Source of the DNA: CAZBLP01 sp964492825 | GTDB taxonomy: Bacteria; DYJV01 | DNA: 30,207 bases | Direction: 5' to 3' | Assembly: GCA_964492825.1 (NCBI GenBank) | Contig: CAZBLP010000024.1 | Coordinates: 1 to 30,207 of the forward strand | Shown here: piece after piece, positions 23,144 through 30,207 of the stretch | Position numbering within the stretch: position 1 is the stretch's first letter | Layout: the number at the start of each line of letters is the position of its first letter | Notes under the pieces: generated by a model | What the model was told of the DNA's origin: nothing | The model's database searches: none | The model's input: the letters and a program-made list of their open reading frames with translations, nothing else | Position numbers and translations under genes: made by a program

Positions 23144-24469
23144 TTACCGGATATTTTTCTGAATATCTTTTAACCATTGGTTGAAATATTCTTCAGCCTG
23201 TTCTTTTAACAGCTTTTTTCTTAATTTTTTATTTCTGATTTTTTTTATTTTTTCACCATATTTAAACAGAGAAAAGTTTATATTAGACGGAATGAATTTT
23301 TTTCTCTTTTGTCTTAAAAAATCATACAAAGCTCCTATGGCAGTTTCCGGAGGAGGTGGAATGAAGATTTTCCCCATTAGTTTGAAATGCAGAATCATGG
23401 CAACTATAAGCCCCTGTGCAATGGATTCAATGTAACCTTCAACTCCTGATAATTGACCTGCAATATAAATATTCGGAAGCTTTATTAATGAGAGGTCATT
23501 ATTTAATACTTCAGGTGCATTTAGATAAATATTTCTGTGTAAAGAGCCGTATCTTAAAAATTTTGCATTTCTTAATGCAGGAATCAACCTGAAAACTCTT
23601 TGTTGCTCAGGTATTGTCATCTTAGTTTGAAAACCCACTATATTGTATGCAGTGCCTTCGCTGTTTTCCCTTCTTAACTGAACAATTGCAAATGCTTGTT
23701 TACCTGTTTCAGGGACAGGCAAACCAACAGGCTTCATTGGGCCGAAAGCAAGTGTCATTTTGCCTCTTTTTGCCATTTCTTCTATTGGCATGCAACCTTC
23801 AAAATGAATGCCTTTTTCAAAGTCTCTGTATGGAAAGATCTTTGCTTTTATTAATTCTTCTATAAAATTGTAATACTCATTTTCATTTAAAATGCAATTA
23901 ATATAATCTGTTGAATCTTCATTGGAATATCTGTTGCCGAAAAAAGCAAAATTCATATCTATTGAATCAGCGTCTATAATAGGCGCAATTGCATCATAAA
24001 AATAAAAATGCTCGGTACCTGTAATATTCTTTAACCTGTTTGCCAAATTTTCCGAAGTTAAAGGACCTGTTGCTAAAACAGAAAGCTCTTTAAAATTAAA
24101 GTCGGTTATTTCTCTGTTGATAATTTTAATATTCGGATGTGAAGTTAATGTATGAGTAATACTTTCTGCAAATTTTTCTCTGTCAATTGTTAAAGCATTG
24201 CCGCCAGGAATGGAAAATTCTTTTGCTTTTTTTATTAAAAAGGAATTTAATTTTTCAAGTTCATTTTTAAGTATTCCTGCAGGATGAAAAGAATCAAGGC
24301 TTCTAAAGGAATTACTGCAAACAAGTTCAGCAAAATACTCTGTTTTATGAGCTGCTGTGGAAAGCTTCGGCCTCATTTCATATAGAGAGACTTTTACTCC
24401 GTGTGTTGCCAAATAATATGCTATTTCACTTCCTGCTAATCCTGCTCCTACCACATTTATAAGGTACAT
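23144..24469 (-). CDS. trmFO: Methylenetetrahydrofolate--tRNA-(uracil-5-)-methyltransferase
   Basis: This FAD enzyme forms 5-methyluridine at position 54 of tRNA with methylenetetrahydrofolate. The product has 441 residues. The FAD-binding loop GAGLAGSE is at 8-15 and the YEMRP motif follows at 30-34. The conserved Cys51 is in ELVCSNSFR, and a second conserved Cys lies in EGCMPIEEMAKRG, matching the Cys pair studied in the B. subtilis enzyme. GVEGYIESIAQG ends the FAD-binding part. A longer frame starts at ATG 24487, but MYLINVVGAGLAGSE from ATG 24469 is the standard N-terminus, and the consensus promoter lies so close that the longer form may not be transcribed. No ribosome binding site precedes 24469, so a leaderless mRNA is possible. 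Confidence 0.95.
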   Translation of the reverse strand: MYLINVVGAGLAGSEIAYYLATHGVKVSLYEMRPKLSTAAHKTEYFAELVCSNSFRSLDSFHPAGILKNELEKLNSFLIKKAKEFSIPGGNALTIDREKFAESITHTLTSHPNIKIINREITDFNFKELSVLATGPLTSENLANRLKNITGTEHFYFYDAIAPIIDADSIDMNFAFFGNRYSNEDSTDYINCILNENEYYNFIEELIKAKIFPYRDFEKGIHFEGCMPIEEMAKRGKMTLAFGPMKPVGLPVPETGKQAFAIVQLRRENSEGTAYNIVGFQTKMTIPEQQRVFRLIPALRNAKFLRYGSLHRNIYLNAPEVLNNDLSLIKLPNIYIAGQLSGVEGYIESIAQGLIVAMILHFKLMGKIFIPPPPETAIGALYDFLRQKRKKFIPSNINFSLFKYGEKIKKIRNKKLRKKLLKEQAEEYFNQWLKDIQKNIR

Positions 24470-24476
24470 ACTGAGA

Positions 24477-24506
24477 TTAATAAACATTGTTTTTTTATTT
24501 TGTCAA
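24477..24506 (-). promoter_or_regulatory. promoter of trmFO, close to the start codon
   Basis: On the minus strand TTGACA (24506-24501), an 18-nt spacer and TATTAA (24482-24477) predict a start site near 24470, one base before ATG 24469. This repeats the arrangement seen at 15503 for the FecCD permease gene. Confidence 0.45.
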
Positions 24507-24591
24507 TATTTTTAAAAATAAATTTTAAACAATAAGAAACTTTATTAATTTTTTCAGTCAAAACAATAGGTTAAAAAATTTCCAAAAACGC

Positions 24592-24620
24592 TTGACAAAC
24601 ATAGAATAATTTTTTATATC
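24592..24620 (+). promoter_or_regulatory. promoter P1 of the livG operon
   Basis: TTGACA (24592-24597), a 17-nt spacer and TATATC (24615-24620) form a strong sigma70-type promoter. The 8-bp palindrome TAACGTTA (24628-24635) lies at the predicted transcription start, a typical operator position. The leader to the ATG is about 83 nt. Confidence 0.55.
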
Positions 24621-24657
24621 TGCCACCTAACGTTAACTATGTTTTTTAAAAAAAATC

Positions 24658-24686
24658 TTGCAATTTTTAAAACATTATTTTATAAT
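24658..24686 (+). promoter_or_regulatory. promoter P2 of the livG operon
   Basis: TTGCAA (24658-24663), a 17-nt spacer and a perfect TATAAT (24681-24686) form a second promoter downstream of P1. It predicts a start near 24693 and a short leader that keeps the AAAGG ribosome binding site of livG. Confidence 0.5.
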
Positions 24687-24709
24687 CAACAAAAAGAAAG
24701 GTAGTTGGC

Positions 24710-25513
24710 ATGGATAAAGTAGAAGTCACCAAAGAGATTTTAAAAGGTGAAGATATCACACTTGCTTTTGGCGGTGTTGTGGCATTGATGGATGTTAGTT
24801 TTACGGTATTTGAGGGAGAGATATTTTCCATTATCGGTCCTAATGGTGCAGGCAAATCAAGTATGTATAATGTTATATCAGGATTTTACAAGCCGCAAAA
24901 AGGGAAAGTGATTTTCAAAGGAGAAGATATAACAAAATATTCTCCTCATGTAATAGCCAAAAAAGGTATGGCAAGAACTTTTCAAAATTTGGAGCTTTTC
25001 AAAGGTATGACTGTTCTTGAAAACCTTATGCTTGGCAGGCACATTCATATAAAAAACAATTTGCTCTCAGACATTTTTTGGTTTGGAAAAGCCAGAAAAA
25101 CAGAAGTTGAGCATAGAAGATTGGTTGAAGATATTATAGATTTTCTTGAAATAGAATCGCACAGGAAAAAACCTGTTGGAATGTTGCCTTACGGTATTCA
25201 GAAGAGGGTTGAGCTTGGAAGAGCTCTGGCATTGCAGGGAGATATTGTTTTACTGGATGAGCCAATGGCAGGTATGAACCTTGAAGAAACCGAGGATATG
25301 GCAAGATTTATCATTGATATAAATCAGGAATGGAAAAAAACAGTTGTGCTTATTGAGCATGATATGGGTGTTGTTATGGACCTTTCCGACAGGGTAATGG
25401 TTCTTAATTTCGGTGAGAAAATCACTGAAGGAAAACCTGAAGATGTTCAAAAGCATCCGCAGGTTGTTGAAGCATACCTTGGCGGAGAAGACGGTGTTTT
25501 TCTCGGCAGGTAA
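24710..25513 (+). CDS. LivG-type ABC transporter ATP-binding protein
   Basis: This cytoplasmic ATPase belongs to the branched-chain amino acid/amide family of importers. The product has 267 residues. Walker A GPNGAGKSS is at 43-51, MARTFQNLELF gives the Q-loop, the signature is LPYGIQKRVELGRAL, Walker B is DIVLLDEP, the D-loop is AGMNLEET, and the switch is IEHDMGVVMDLSDRV. The LivG-specific C-terminus GKPEDVQKHPQVVEAYLG is present. The signature is degenerate (YGIQK instead of SGGQQ), as is common in LivG. It is the first gene of a cassette with an acyl-CoA ligase, livH, livM and a binding protein. The second ATPase (livF) would be expected beyond the right edge. Confidence 0.9.
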   Translation: MDKVEVTKEILKGEDITLAFGGVVALMDVSFTVFEGEIFSIIGPNGAGKSSMYNVISGFYKPQKGKVIFKGEDITKYSPHVIAKKGMARTFQNLELFKGMTVLENLMLGRHIHIKNNLLSDIFWFGKARKTEVEHRRLVEDIIDFLEIESHRKKPVGMLPYGIQKRVELGRALALQGDIVLLDEPMAGMNLEETEDMARFIIDINQEWKKTVVLIEHDMGVVMDLSDRVMVLNFGEKITEGKPEDVQKHPQVVEAYLGGEDGVFLGR

Positions 25514-25564
25514 TTAAATATATTGTGATATTAGCAGTTAAGGTATTAAGGAGGAAAATATATT

Positions 25565-27544
25565 ATGAGCAATGGTAATAAAAACATTGATTGGGAAAAA
25601 GAGTGGGAAAAGCCGCCAGCAGATTATCTTCCTGATATTGATATTGACAGAATGACTTTTCCCAAATTACTGCTTAGAGCTTACAAAAAATTCGGCAAAA
25701 ACAAAGTTGCTCTAAGGGAGAAAGAATTTGGAATTTGGCAGACATACACATGGGAGGATTATTATAACCATGTTAAATATTTTGCACTTGGTTTAAAAGC
25801 CCTTGGTTTTGAAGAAAACGATAAAATATCAATTATCAGTGACAACAGACCAGAATGGGTTTACGGAGAACTTGCCGCACAATGTCTGAGAGGTTGTGGT
25901 ATTGGTATTTACCAAGATTCCATTGTAAAAGAGGTTGCATATATTATTGACCATTCAGACAGTAAATTTGTTATTGCAGAAGACCAGGAGCAAGTTGATA
26001 AAATGCTTGAAATTAAAGATGATTTCCCAAAGGTAAAGAAGATAATATATCATGATCCAAAAGGAATGTGGAAGTATAAAGATCCTATTCTCATGCCTTT
26101 TTGGGAAGTTGAAGAGCTTGGTAGAAAGTATGAAAAAGAGCATAATATTAATTTTGAAAAAATAATAGAAGAAACAGACCCTTATGATATTGCACAGATT
26201 TGTACCACATCAGGTACAACGGGATTTCCCAAACTTGCCATGTTGTCGCACCACAATCTTTTAACAATGTCATACAATCTCGGTATTGTTGACAGAAAAT
26301 ATGAATCAGATGAATTTGTTTCTTTTCTGCCGCTTGCTTGGGTAGGTGAGCAGATGATGTGTGTTGCAAGTGCACTGTTGTTTAATTTTACAATTAATTT
26401 TCCTGAAGAAGTTGAAACTACCAATGAAAATATCAGAGAAATTGGTCCTAATCTCATGTTTTCTCCTCCGAGAGTTTGGGAAAATCTTGCAGCTACTGTT
26501 CAGGTTAAAATTCTTGATGCTTCACCTATAAAAAGATGGTTTTTTAATAAATGTCTGCCAATTGGCTACAGATGGGCTGATTATAAATTTCAGAAAAAAA
26601 CGCCTCCGTTTAGTGAAAAATTTAAATATTGGCTTGCATATATCCTTGTTTTCAGAGCATTAAAAGACAGATTGGGATTTTCAAGAATGAGAAGTGCCAC
26701 AACAGGCGGCGCTGCACTGGGTCCTGATACTTTCAGATTTTTCCATGCTCTGGGAATTGAACTGAAGCAGATATACGGACAGACTGAAATAGCAGGTATT
26801 TCTTGTATACACAGGGACGGGGATATTGATTTTGACTCAGTTGGCAAACCTATTCCTGATACACATATTAAAATTACCGAAGATGGCGAAATTATTTCAA
26901 AAAGTCCTTCAGTATTTGTTGGATATTATAAAAATGAAGAAGCTACGAAAGAGACTGTTAAAGATGGCTGGCTATATTCAGGTGATGCAGGTTATTTTAA
27001 TGACAGAGGCCACCTTGTGGTAATTGACAGGGTGAAAGATGTTATGACACTTAGAGACGGCACAAAATTCTCTCCACAGTTTATAGAAAACAAATTGAAA
27101 TTCTCGCCTTACATTAAAGAAGCAGTATGTATAGGTCATGAAAAAGATTATATTGTTGCTATGATTTGTATTGATTTTGGCATTGTCGGAAAATGGGCGG
27201 AAACTCAGAGAATAGAATATACCACTTATACCAATTTGTCAGCAAATGACAAAGTTCAGGAATTTATTGAAAATGAAGTGAACAAGGTTAATGAGTCATT
27301 GCCAGAGGCTTCAAAAATAAAGAAATTCGTATTGCTTTACAAAGAGCTTCATGCTGACGATGATGAGCTTACAAGAACCGGTAAAGTCAGAAGAAAATTT
27401 GTTGAAGAGAGATATGTAAGGGTTATAGATGGAATGTATAATAATGAAGATATTATTCCTATTGAAGATACCATTAAATTTCAGGATGGCAAAACAACGA
27501 CAATTAAAACTCAATTAAAAGTTAGAACATATAAAGGAGAGTAA
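25565..27544 (+). CDS. Long-chain-type acyl-CoA synthetase (AMP-forming)
   Basis: The ANL-superfamily enzyme activates a carboxylate with ATP and then makes its CoA thioester. The product has 659 residues. The P-loop-like motif TTSGTTGFPK is at 214-223, with GTTGFPKLAMLSH. The ATP-binding region YGQTEIAG and the hinge SGDAGYF followed by VIDRVKDV are present, and the catalytic Lys607 is in TRTGKVRRKF. Length and C-terminal features match the FadD15/Faa1-like long-chain family rather than acetyl-CoA synthetase. It lies inside the Liv-type transporter cassette, with AAGGAGG before its ATG and only 2 nt to livH. The neighbours suggest that the imported molecule is a carboxylic acid that is activated on entry. 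The substrate is unknown. Confidence 0.9.
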   Translation: MSNGNKNIDWEKEWEKPPADYLPDIDIDRMTFPKLLLRAYKKFGKNKVALREKEFGIWQTYTWEDYYNHVKYFALGLKALGFEENDKISIISDNRPEWVYGELAAQCLRGCGIGIYQDSIVKEVAYIIDHSDSKFVIAEDQEQVDKMLEIKDDFPKVKKIIYHDPKGMWKYKDPILMPFWEVEELGRKYEKEHNINFEKIIEETDPYDIAQICTTSGTTGFPKLAMLSHHNLLTMSYNLGIVDRKYESDEFVSFLPLAWVGEQMMCVASALLFNFTINFPEEVETTNENIREIGPNLMFSPPRVWENLAATVQVKILDASPIKRWFFNKCLPIGYRWADYKFQKKTPPFSEKFKYWLAYILVFRALKDRLGFSRMRSATTGGAALGPDTFRFFHALGIELKQIYGQTEIAGISCIHRDGDIDFDSVGKPIPDTHIKITEDGEIISKSPSVFVGYYKNEEATKETVKDGWLYSGDAGYFNDRGHLVVIDRVKDVMTLRDGTKFSPQFIENKLKFSPYIKEAVCIGHEKDYIVAMICIDFGIVGKWAETQRIEYTTYTNLSANDKVQEFIENEVNKVNESLPEASKIKKFVLLYKELHADDDELTRTGKVRRKFVEERYVRVIDGMYNNEDIIPIEDTIKFQDGKTTTIKTQLKVRTYKGE

Positions 27545-27546
27545 TT

Positions 27547-28431
27547 ATGGAGTTTTTCATACAGTTATTAATAACAGGTATAGTTCTCGGGAGTATATAC
27601 GCATTGGTTGCACTGGGTTTTGTTCTTATTTATAAATCTACAGGTGTTATTAACTTTGCTCAAGGTGAATTTCTTATGCTTGGCGCTTACATCTGTTTGC
27701 AAATGGTAGTGGGTTATCACATGAATTTTTGGGTTGCTTTTCTCTTTACTCTTATTGTTTGCGGTATTATAGGTCTTCTTATAGAAAGACTGTTTTTAAG
27801 GCCCATGATTGGAGAGCCGATTATATCGATTATTATGCTTACAATTGGTTTGTCAAGTGTTATACGAGCGGTTATACAGCTTTTCTGGGGTACTCAGACT
27901 AAAGTTTTTCCTCCAATATTTTCAGATAAACCTTTACATATAACTCAACATATCGGGATTTCAGAAGTTTATATTTACAGTATTATTTTTGCAGCTATTT
28001 TCTTGGCAATATTCACACTGTTTTTCAAATTTAACAGAAGCGGTATTGCAATGAGAGCTACAGCAGATGATCAGCAAGCTGCAATGAGTATGGGAATAAG
28101 TATTAAGAAAATTTTTGCACTTGCATGGTGTATTGCTGCTGTTGTTTCAGCTGTTGGTGGTGTTCTTATAGGGAATATCAACGGAATTAATGTATCATTG
28201 AGCTTTTACGGTTTAAAAGTGTTTCCTGTTGTTATACTGGGAGGTTTAGACAGTATAGGCGGTGCAATTGTAGGCGGTTTGATAATAGGAGTGCTTGAAA
28301 ACTTATGTGGCGGTTATCTTGATCCGATTATGCCAGGTATAAAAGAAGTAGCTCCATTTATAGTGCTTGTGTTTATCCTTATGGTTAAGCCGTACGGATT
28401 ATTCGGTACTGAAGAAATAGAAAAAGTATAA
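27547..28431 (+). CDS. LivH-type ABC transporter permease
   Basis: This inner-membrane permease has 294 residues and about eight hydrophobic segments. The N-terminal GIVLGSIYALVALGFVLIYK, then STGVINFAQGEFLMLGAY, are signature LivH features. RATADDQQAAMSMGI is the cytoplasmic ATPase-contact loop, and VILGGLDSIGGAIVGG is near the C-terminus. GGAGA lies before the ATG, and the gene begins 2 nt after the acyl-CoA synthetase stop. It pairs with the livM product. Confidence 0.93.
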   Translation: MEFFIQLLITGIVLGSIYALVALGFVLIYKSTGVINFAQGEFLMLGAYICLQMVVGYHMNFWVAFLFTLIVCGIIGLLIERLFLRPMIGEPIISIIMLTIGLSSVIRAVIQLFWGTQTKVFPPIFSDKPLHITQHIGISEVYIYSIIFAAIFLAIFTLFFKFNRSGIAMRATADDQQAAMSMGISIKKIFALAWCIAAVVSAVGGVLIGNINGINVSLSFYGLKVFPVVILGGLDSIGGAIVGGLIIGVLENLCGGYLDPIMPGIKEVAPFIVLVFILMVKPYGLFGTEEIEKV

Positions 28432-28476
28432 TTTTAAATTTATCTTGTGAAATATTATTAAGGAGGAAGTAAAGTT

Positions 28477-29529
28477 ATGAATTATGGAGTTTGCGGTGAT
28501 TTTAAGGAATCTTATGAAAAAGATATGGAAATATATCAAACATGGTTTCATAGATGCTGTTTGTACGGATTTATAATATTACTTTATCTTTTCCCTCTTT
28601 TTGGCAACAAATATCTCCTCTATGTAGGGAATATCATGGCTATAGGAGTTATTGGTGCAATAGGACTTAACATTCTCACAGGTTTTGCAGGCCAGATTTC
28701 TCTTGGTCATGGTGCTTTTATTGGAATAGGCGCTTATGCATGTGCTTACTTTACCGGTGATCTGGGCATGTCTTTCTGGATTGCAATGCCTCTTGCAGGC
28801 TTGGTTACTGCTCTTATTGGAATGGTATTTGGCATACCTTCTCTGAGATTAAAAGGTTTGTATCTTGCAATTGCAACATTGGCAGCTCAATTTATAATTG
28901 AATATGTTATTGTTCACTGGGAAAAAGTTACTAACGGTGTTCTTGGCAAACTTGTGGAATCTCCTCATATAGGCAGTTTTGCCTTTGACACTGATAAAAG
29001 TTATTTTTATTTAACAATTACAATTACGATTATATTAACTATTTTTGCTAAAAACATTATTAGAACCAAAACAGGTAGAGCTTTTGTCTCAATTAGAGAT
29101 AATTATATTGCTGCTGAGATTATAGGTGTTGATATTTTCAAATACAAATTAATGGCTTTTGCCATAAGTTCATTTTATGCAGGTATAGCAGGAAGTTTAT
29201 GGGCTCATTACCTAACTTTGATTACACCTGAACATTTTACCATAGGTGTTTCAATTGAATATCTTGCAATGATAATCATTGGTGGTCTTGGCAGTTTGAT
29301 TGGCTCTATTTTCGGTGCAGTGTTTATGATAGCACTTCCTGAATTTCTGAGATTTGTCAGCAGTGTTTTAGGTCAGCATTATCCTGCTATAACAGATGCT
29401 TTTGCAGCAATAAGGGAAGGTATTTTCGGTCTTGTTATTATACTGTTTCTAATCTACGAGCCCAAGGGAATGGCACATAGATGGAGTTTGATTAAAGCTT
29501 ACTGGAAACTTTGGCCATTCTCATATTAA
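28477..29529 (+). CDS. LivM-type ABC transporter permease
   Basis: This second permease subunit has 350 residues and multiple membrane segments. GLNILTGFAGQISLGHGAF is the LivM hallmark, and VSIRDNYIAAEIIGVDIFKYK is the ATPase-contact loop. IIGGLGSLIGSIFGA follows. A charged N-terminal extension of about 27 residues (CGDFKESYEKDMEIYQT) precedes the first helix. I recall similar extensions in LivM proteins from acyl-CoA-ligase-linked cassettes, which would mark the subfamily. AAGGAGG precedes the ATG. The next gene is the binding protein. Confidence 0.93.
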   Translation: MNYGVCGDFKESYEKDMEIYQTWFHRCCLYGFIILLYLFPLFGNKYLLYVGNIMAIGVIGAIGLNILTGFAGQISLGHGAFIGIGAYACAYFTGDLGMSFWIAMPLAGLVTALIGMVFGIPSLRLKGLYLAIATLAAQFIIEYVIVHWEKVTNGVLGKLVESPHIGSFAFDTDKSYFYLTITITIILTIFAKNIIRTKTGRAFVSIRDNYIAAEIIGVDIFKYKLMAFAISSFYAGIAGSLWAHYLTLITPEHFTIGVSIEYLAMIIIGGLGSLIGSIFGAVFMIALPEFLRFVSSVLGQHYPAITDAFAAIREGIFGLVIILFLIYEPKGMAHRWSLIKAYWKLWPFSY

Positions 29530-29566
29530 GGGAGGTTAAGGAAGGACTTTCAGGATTAAGTTTCAT

Positions 29567-29586
29567 GGGGATTTAAGGATTTCCCC
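29567..29586 (+). promoter_or_regulatory. small hairpin upstream of the binding-protein gene
   Basis: GGGGA (29567-29571) pairs with TCCCC (29582-29586), followed by an A/T-rich tract. It sits in the only long gap of the cassette, before the binding-protein gene. Such hairpins often stabilise or uncouple the highly expressed binding-protein mRNA. The stem is only 5 bp, so this is tentative. Confidence 0.3.
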
Positions 29587-29612
29587 AAAAATAAATTTTT
29601 AAGGAGGGAAAC

Positions 29613-30207
29613 ATGAAGAGATTTACCGGTTTTTTAGTAGCATTATTAGGATTTGTAATGATTGCGTCTGTAGGTTTTGCAAAACCTAAAGAAATTGTAA
29701 TCGGAGGTATTTTTGATGTAACAGGCAGAACTGGAGCAGTTGGCGCACCTTATGCGGAAGCTGTAAGGGATTATGTGAAATATCTTAATGAAAACGGCGG
29801 AATTAACGGAATGAAAATCAAATTATTGGATGTAGACTATCAGTATAAAATTCCTCAGGCACTTGCTGCTTACAAAAATTTACAAGGCAAAGCAATTGCC
29901 ATTCAAGGATGGGGTACTGGTGATACTGAAGCACTTTCTCCTTTAATAACAAGAGATAAGATTCCTTATATGTCAGCTTCATATTCAGAACATTTAACAG
30001 ACCCTTCATTAACACCTTATAACTTTTTAATTGGTGTTACTTATGCTGACCAGGCAAGAGTTGCTTTGGAGTTCATTAAGCAACAGCATAAAGGACCTGG
30101 AAAACCTAAAGTATGTTTTATTTACAATGACACAGGTTTTGGAAGATCACCGTTTTTTACAGTAAAATACAGAGGGAAAATGTTTCCAGCAGCAGATGCA
30201 TATGCTA
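29613..30207 (+). CDS. Periplasmic binding protein, LivJ/Peripla_BP_6 type, C-terminus cut by window edge
   Basis: The first 198 codons are present; the gene runs off the right edge. A signal peptide of about 23 residues, MKRFTGFLVALLGFVMIASV, ends in GFA before KPKEIVIGG. The mature start IVIGGIFDVTGRTGAVGAPYA is the typical LivJ-like opening with the ligand-loop TG. YLNENGGINGMKIKL, IQGWGTGDTEALSPLI and VCFIYNDTGFGRSPF are Peripla_BP_6 landmarks. AAGGAGGG precedes the ATG with good spacing. It should supply ligand to the LivGHM-type transporter upstream. The lack of a lipobox suggests a soluble periplasmic protein. Confidence 0.9.
   Translation, partial: MKRFTGFLVALLGFVMIASVGFAKPKEIVIGGIFDVTGRTGAVGAPYAEAVRDYVKYLNENGGINGMKIKLLDVDYQYKIPQALAAYKNLQGKAIAIQGWGTGDTEALSPLITRDKIPYMSASYSEHLTDPSLTPYNFLIGVTYADQARVALEFIKQQHKGPGKPKVCFIYNDTGFGRSPFFTVKYRGKMFPAADAYA

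Noticed and set aside
29530..29612. A small gene after livM, suggested by GGAGG and an ATG near 29565
   Set aside because: The ATG is followed by a stop after three codons.

Overview
The window is AT-rich (roughly 30% GC by eye) and densely coded. It reads as an ordinary chromosomal segment of a Gram-negative bacterium: there is a lipoprotein signal, secreted periplasmic binding proteins, and strong GGAGG-type ribosome binding sites. Gene content and style (folate-type TrmFO, bacterial IleS, a LivGHM cassette carrying an acyl-CoA ligase, a deoxyhypusine-synthase-like protein) suggest a Deferribacterota-like or deltaproteobacteria-like anaerobe. That placement is inference, not proof. I see no tRNA, rRNA, CRISPR array or insertion sequence.

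Layout. 1-652 (-): N-terminal part of an AAA_14/DUF4143-type ATPase, with tandem operator-like repeats in its promoter. 868-4570 (-): ileS preceded by a conserved deoxyhypusine-synthase-like gene. 4755-12599 (+): a long run of a GSAM-like aminotransferase, a lipoprotein, a DUF465 protein, ilvB, clpX and lon, closed by a hairpin terminator. 12609-15296 (-): cysteine desulfurase, polyprenyl diphosphate synthase, a two-helix membrane protein interrupted by an in-frame UGA, and thioredoxin. 15503-21438 (+): an overlapping chain of FecCD-type permease, ATPase, binding protein, der and glgB, ending in a second hairpin. 21452-24506 (-): trmFO and a DEAD-box helicase with a structured leader. 24592-30207 (+): tandem promoters, then livG, an acyl-CoA ligase, livH, livM and a truncated periplasmic binding protein.

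The most interesting object is the small gene at 12952-13113 (-). The frame before the UGA encodes a hydrophobic helix ending in KSG. The frame after it encodes ACT followed by a second helix, and stops just before the trxA ribosome binding site. Ten nucleotides after the UGA is a hairpin built like a bacterial SECIS: a 3-bp lower stem, bulged Us on the 5' side, a 5-bp upper stem, and a loop containing GGGUU. I propose a selenocysteine-containing (UxC) membrane protein co-transcribed with thioredoxin and a cysteine desulfurase. Its start appears to be a non-canonical AUU.

The rest is mostly housekeeping: protein quality control (ClpX, Lon), translation and ribosome assembly (IleS, TrmFO, Der, DEAD helicase), isoprenoid, branched-chain amino acid and glycogen metabolism, and two ABC importers. 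Notable absences are ilvN next to ilvB and clpP next to clpX-lon. Two genes seem to be transcribed from consensus promoters so close to their ATG that the mRNAs would be nearly leaderless.
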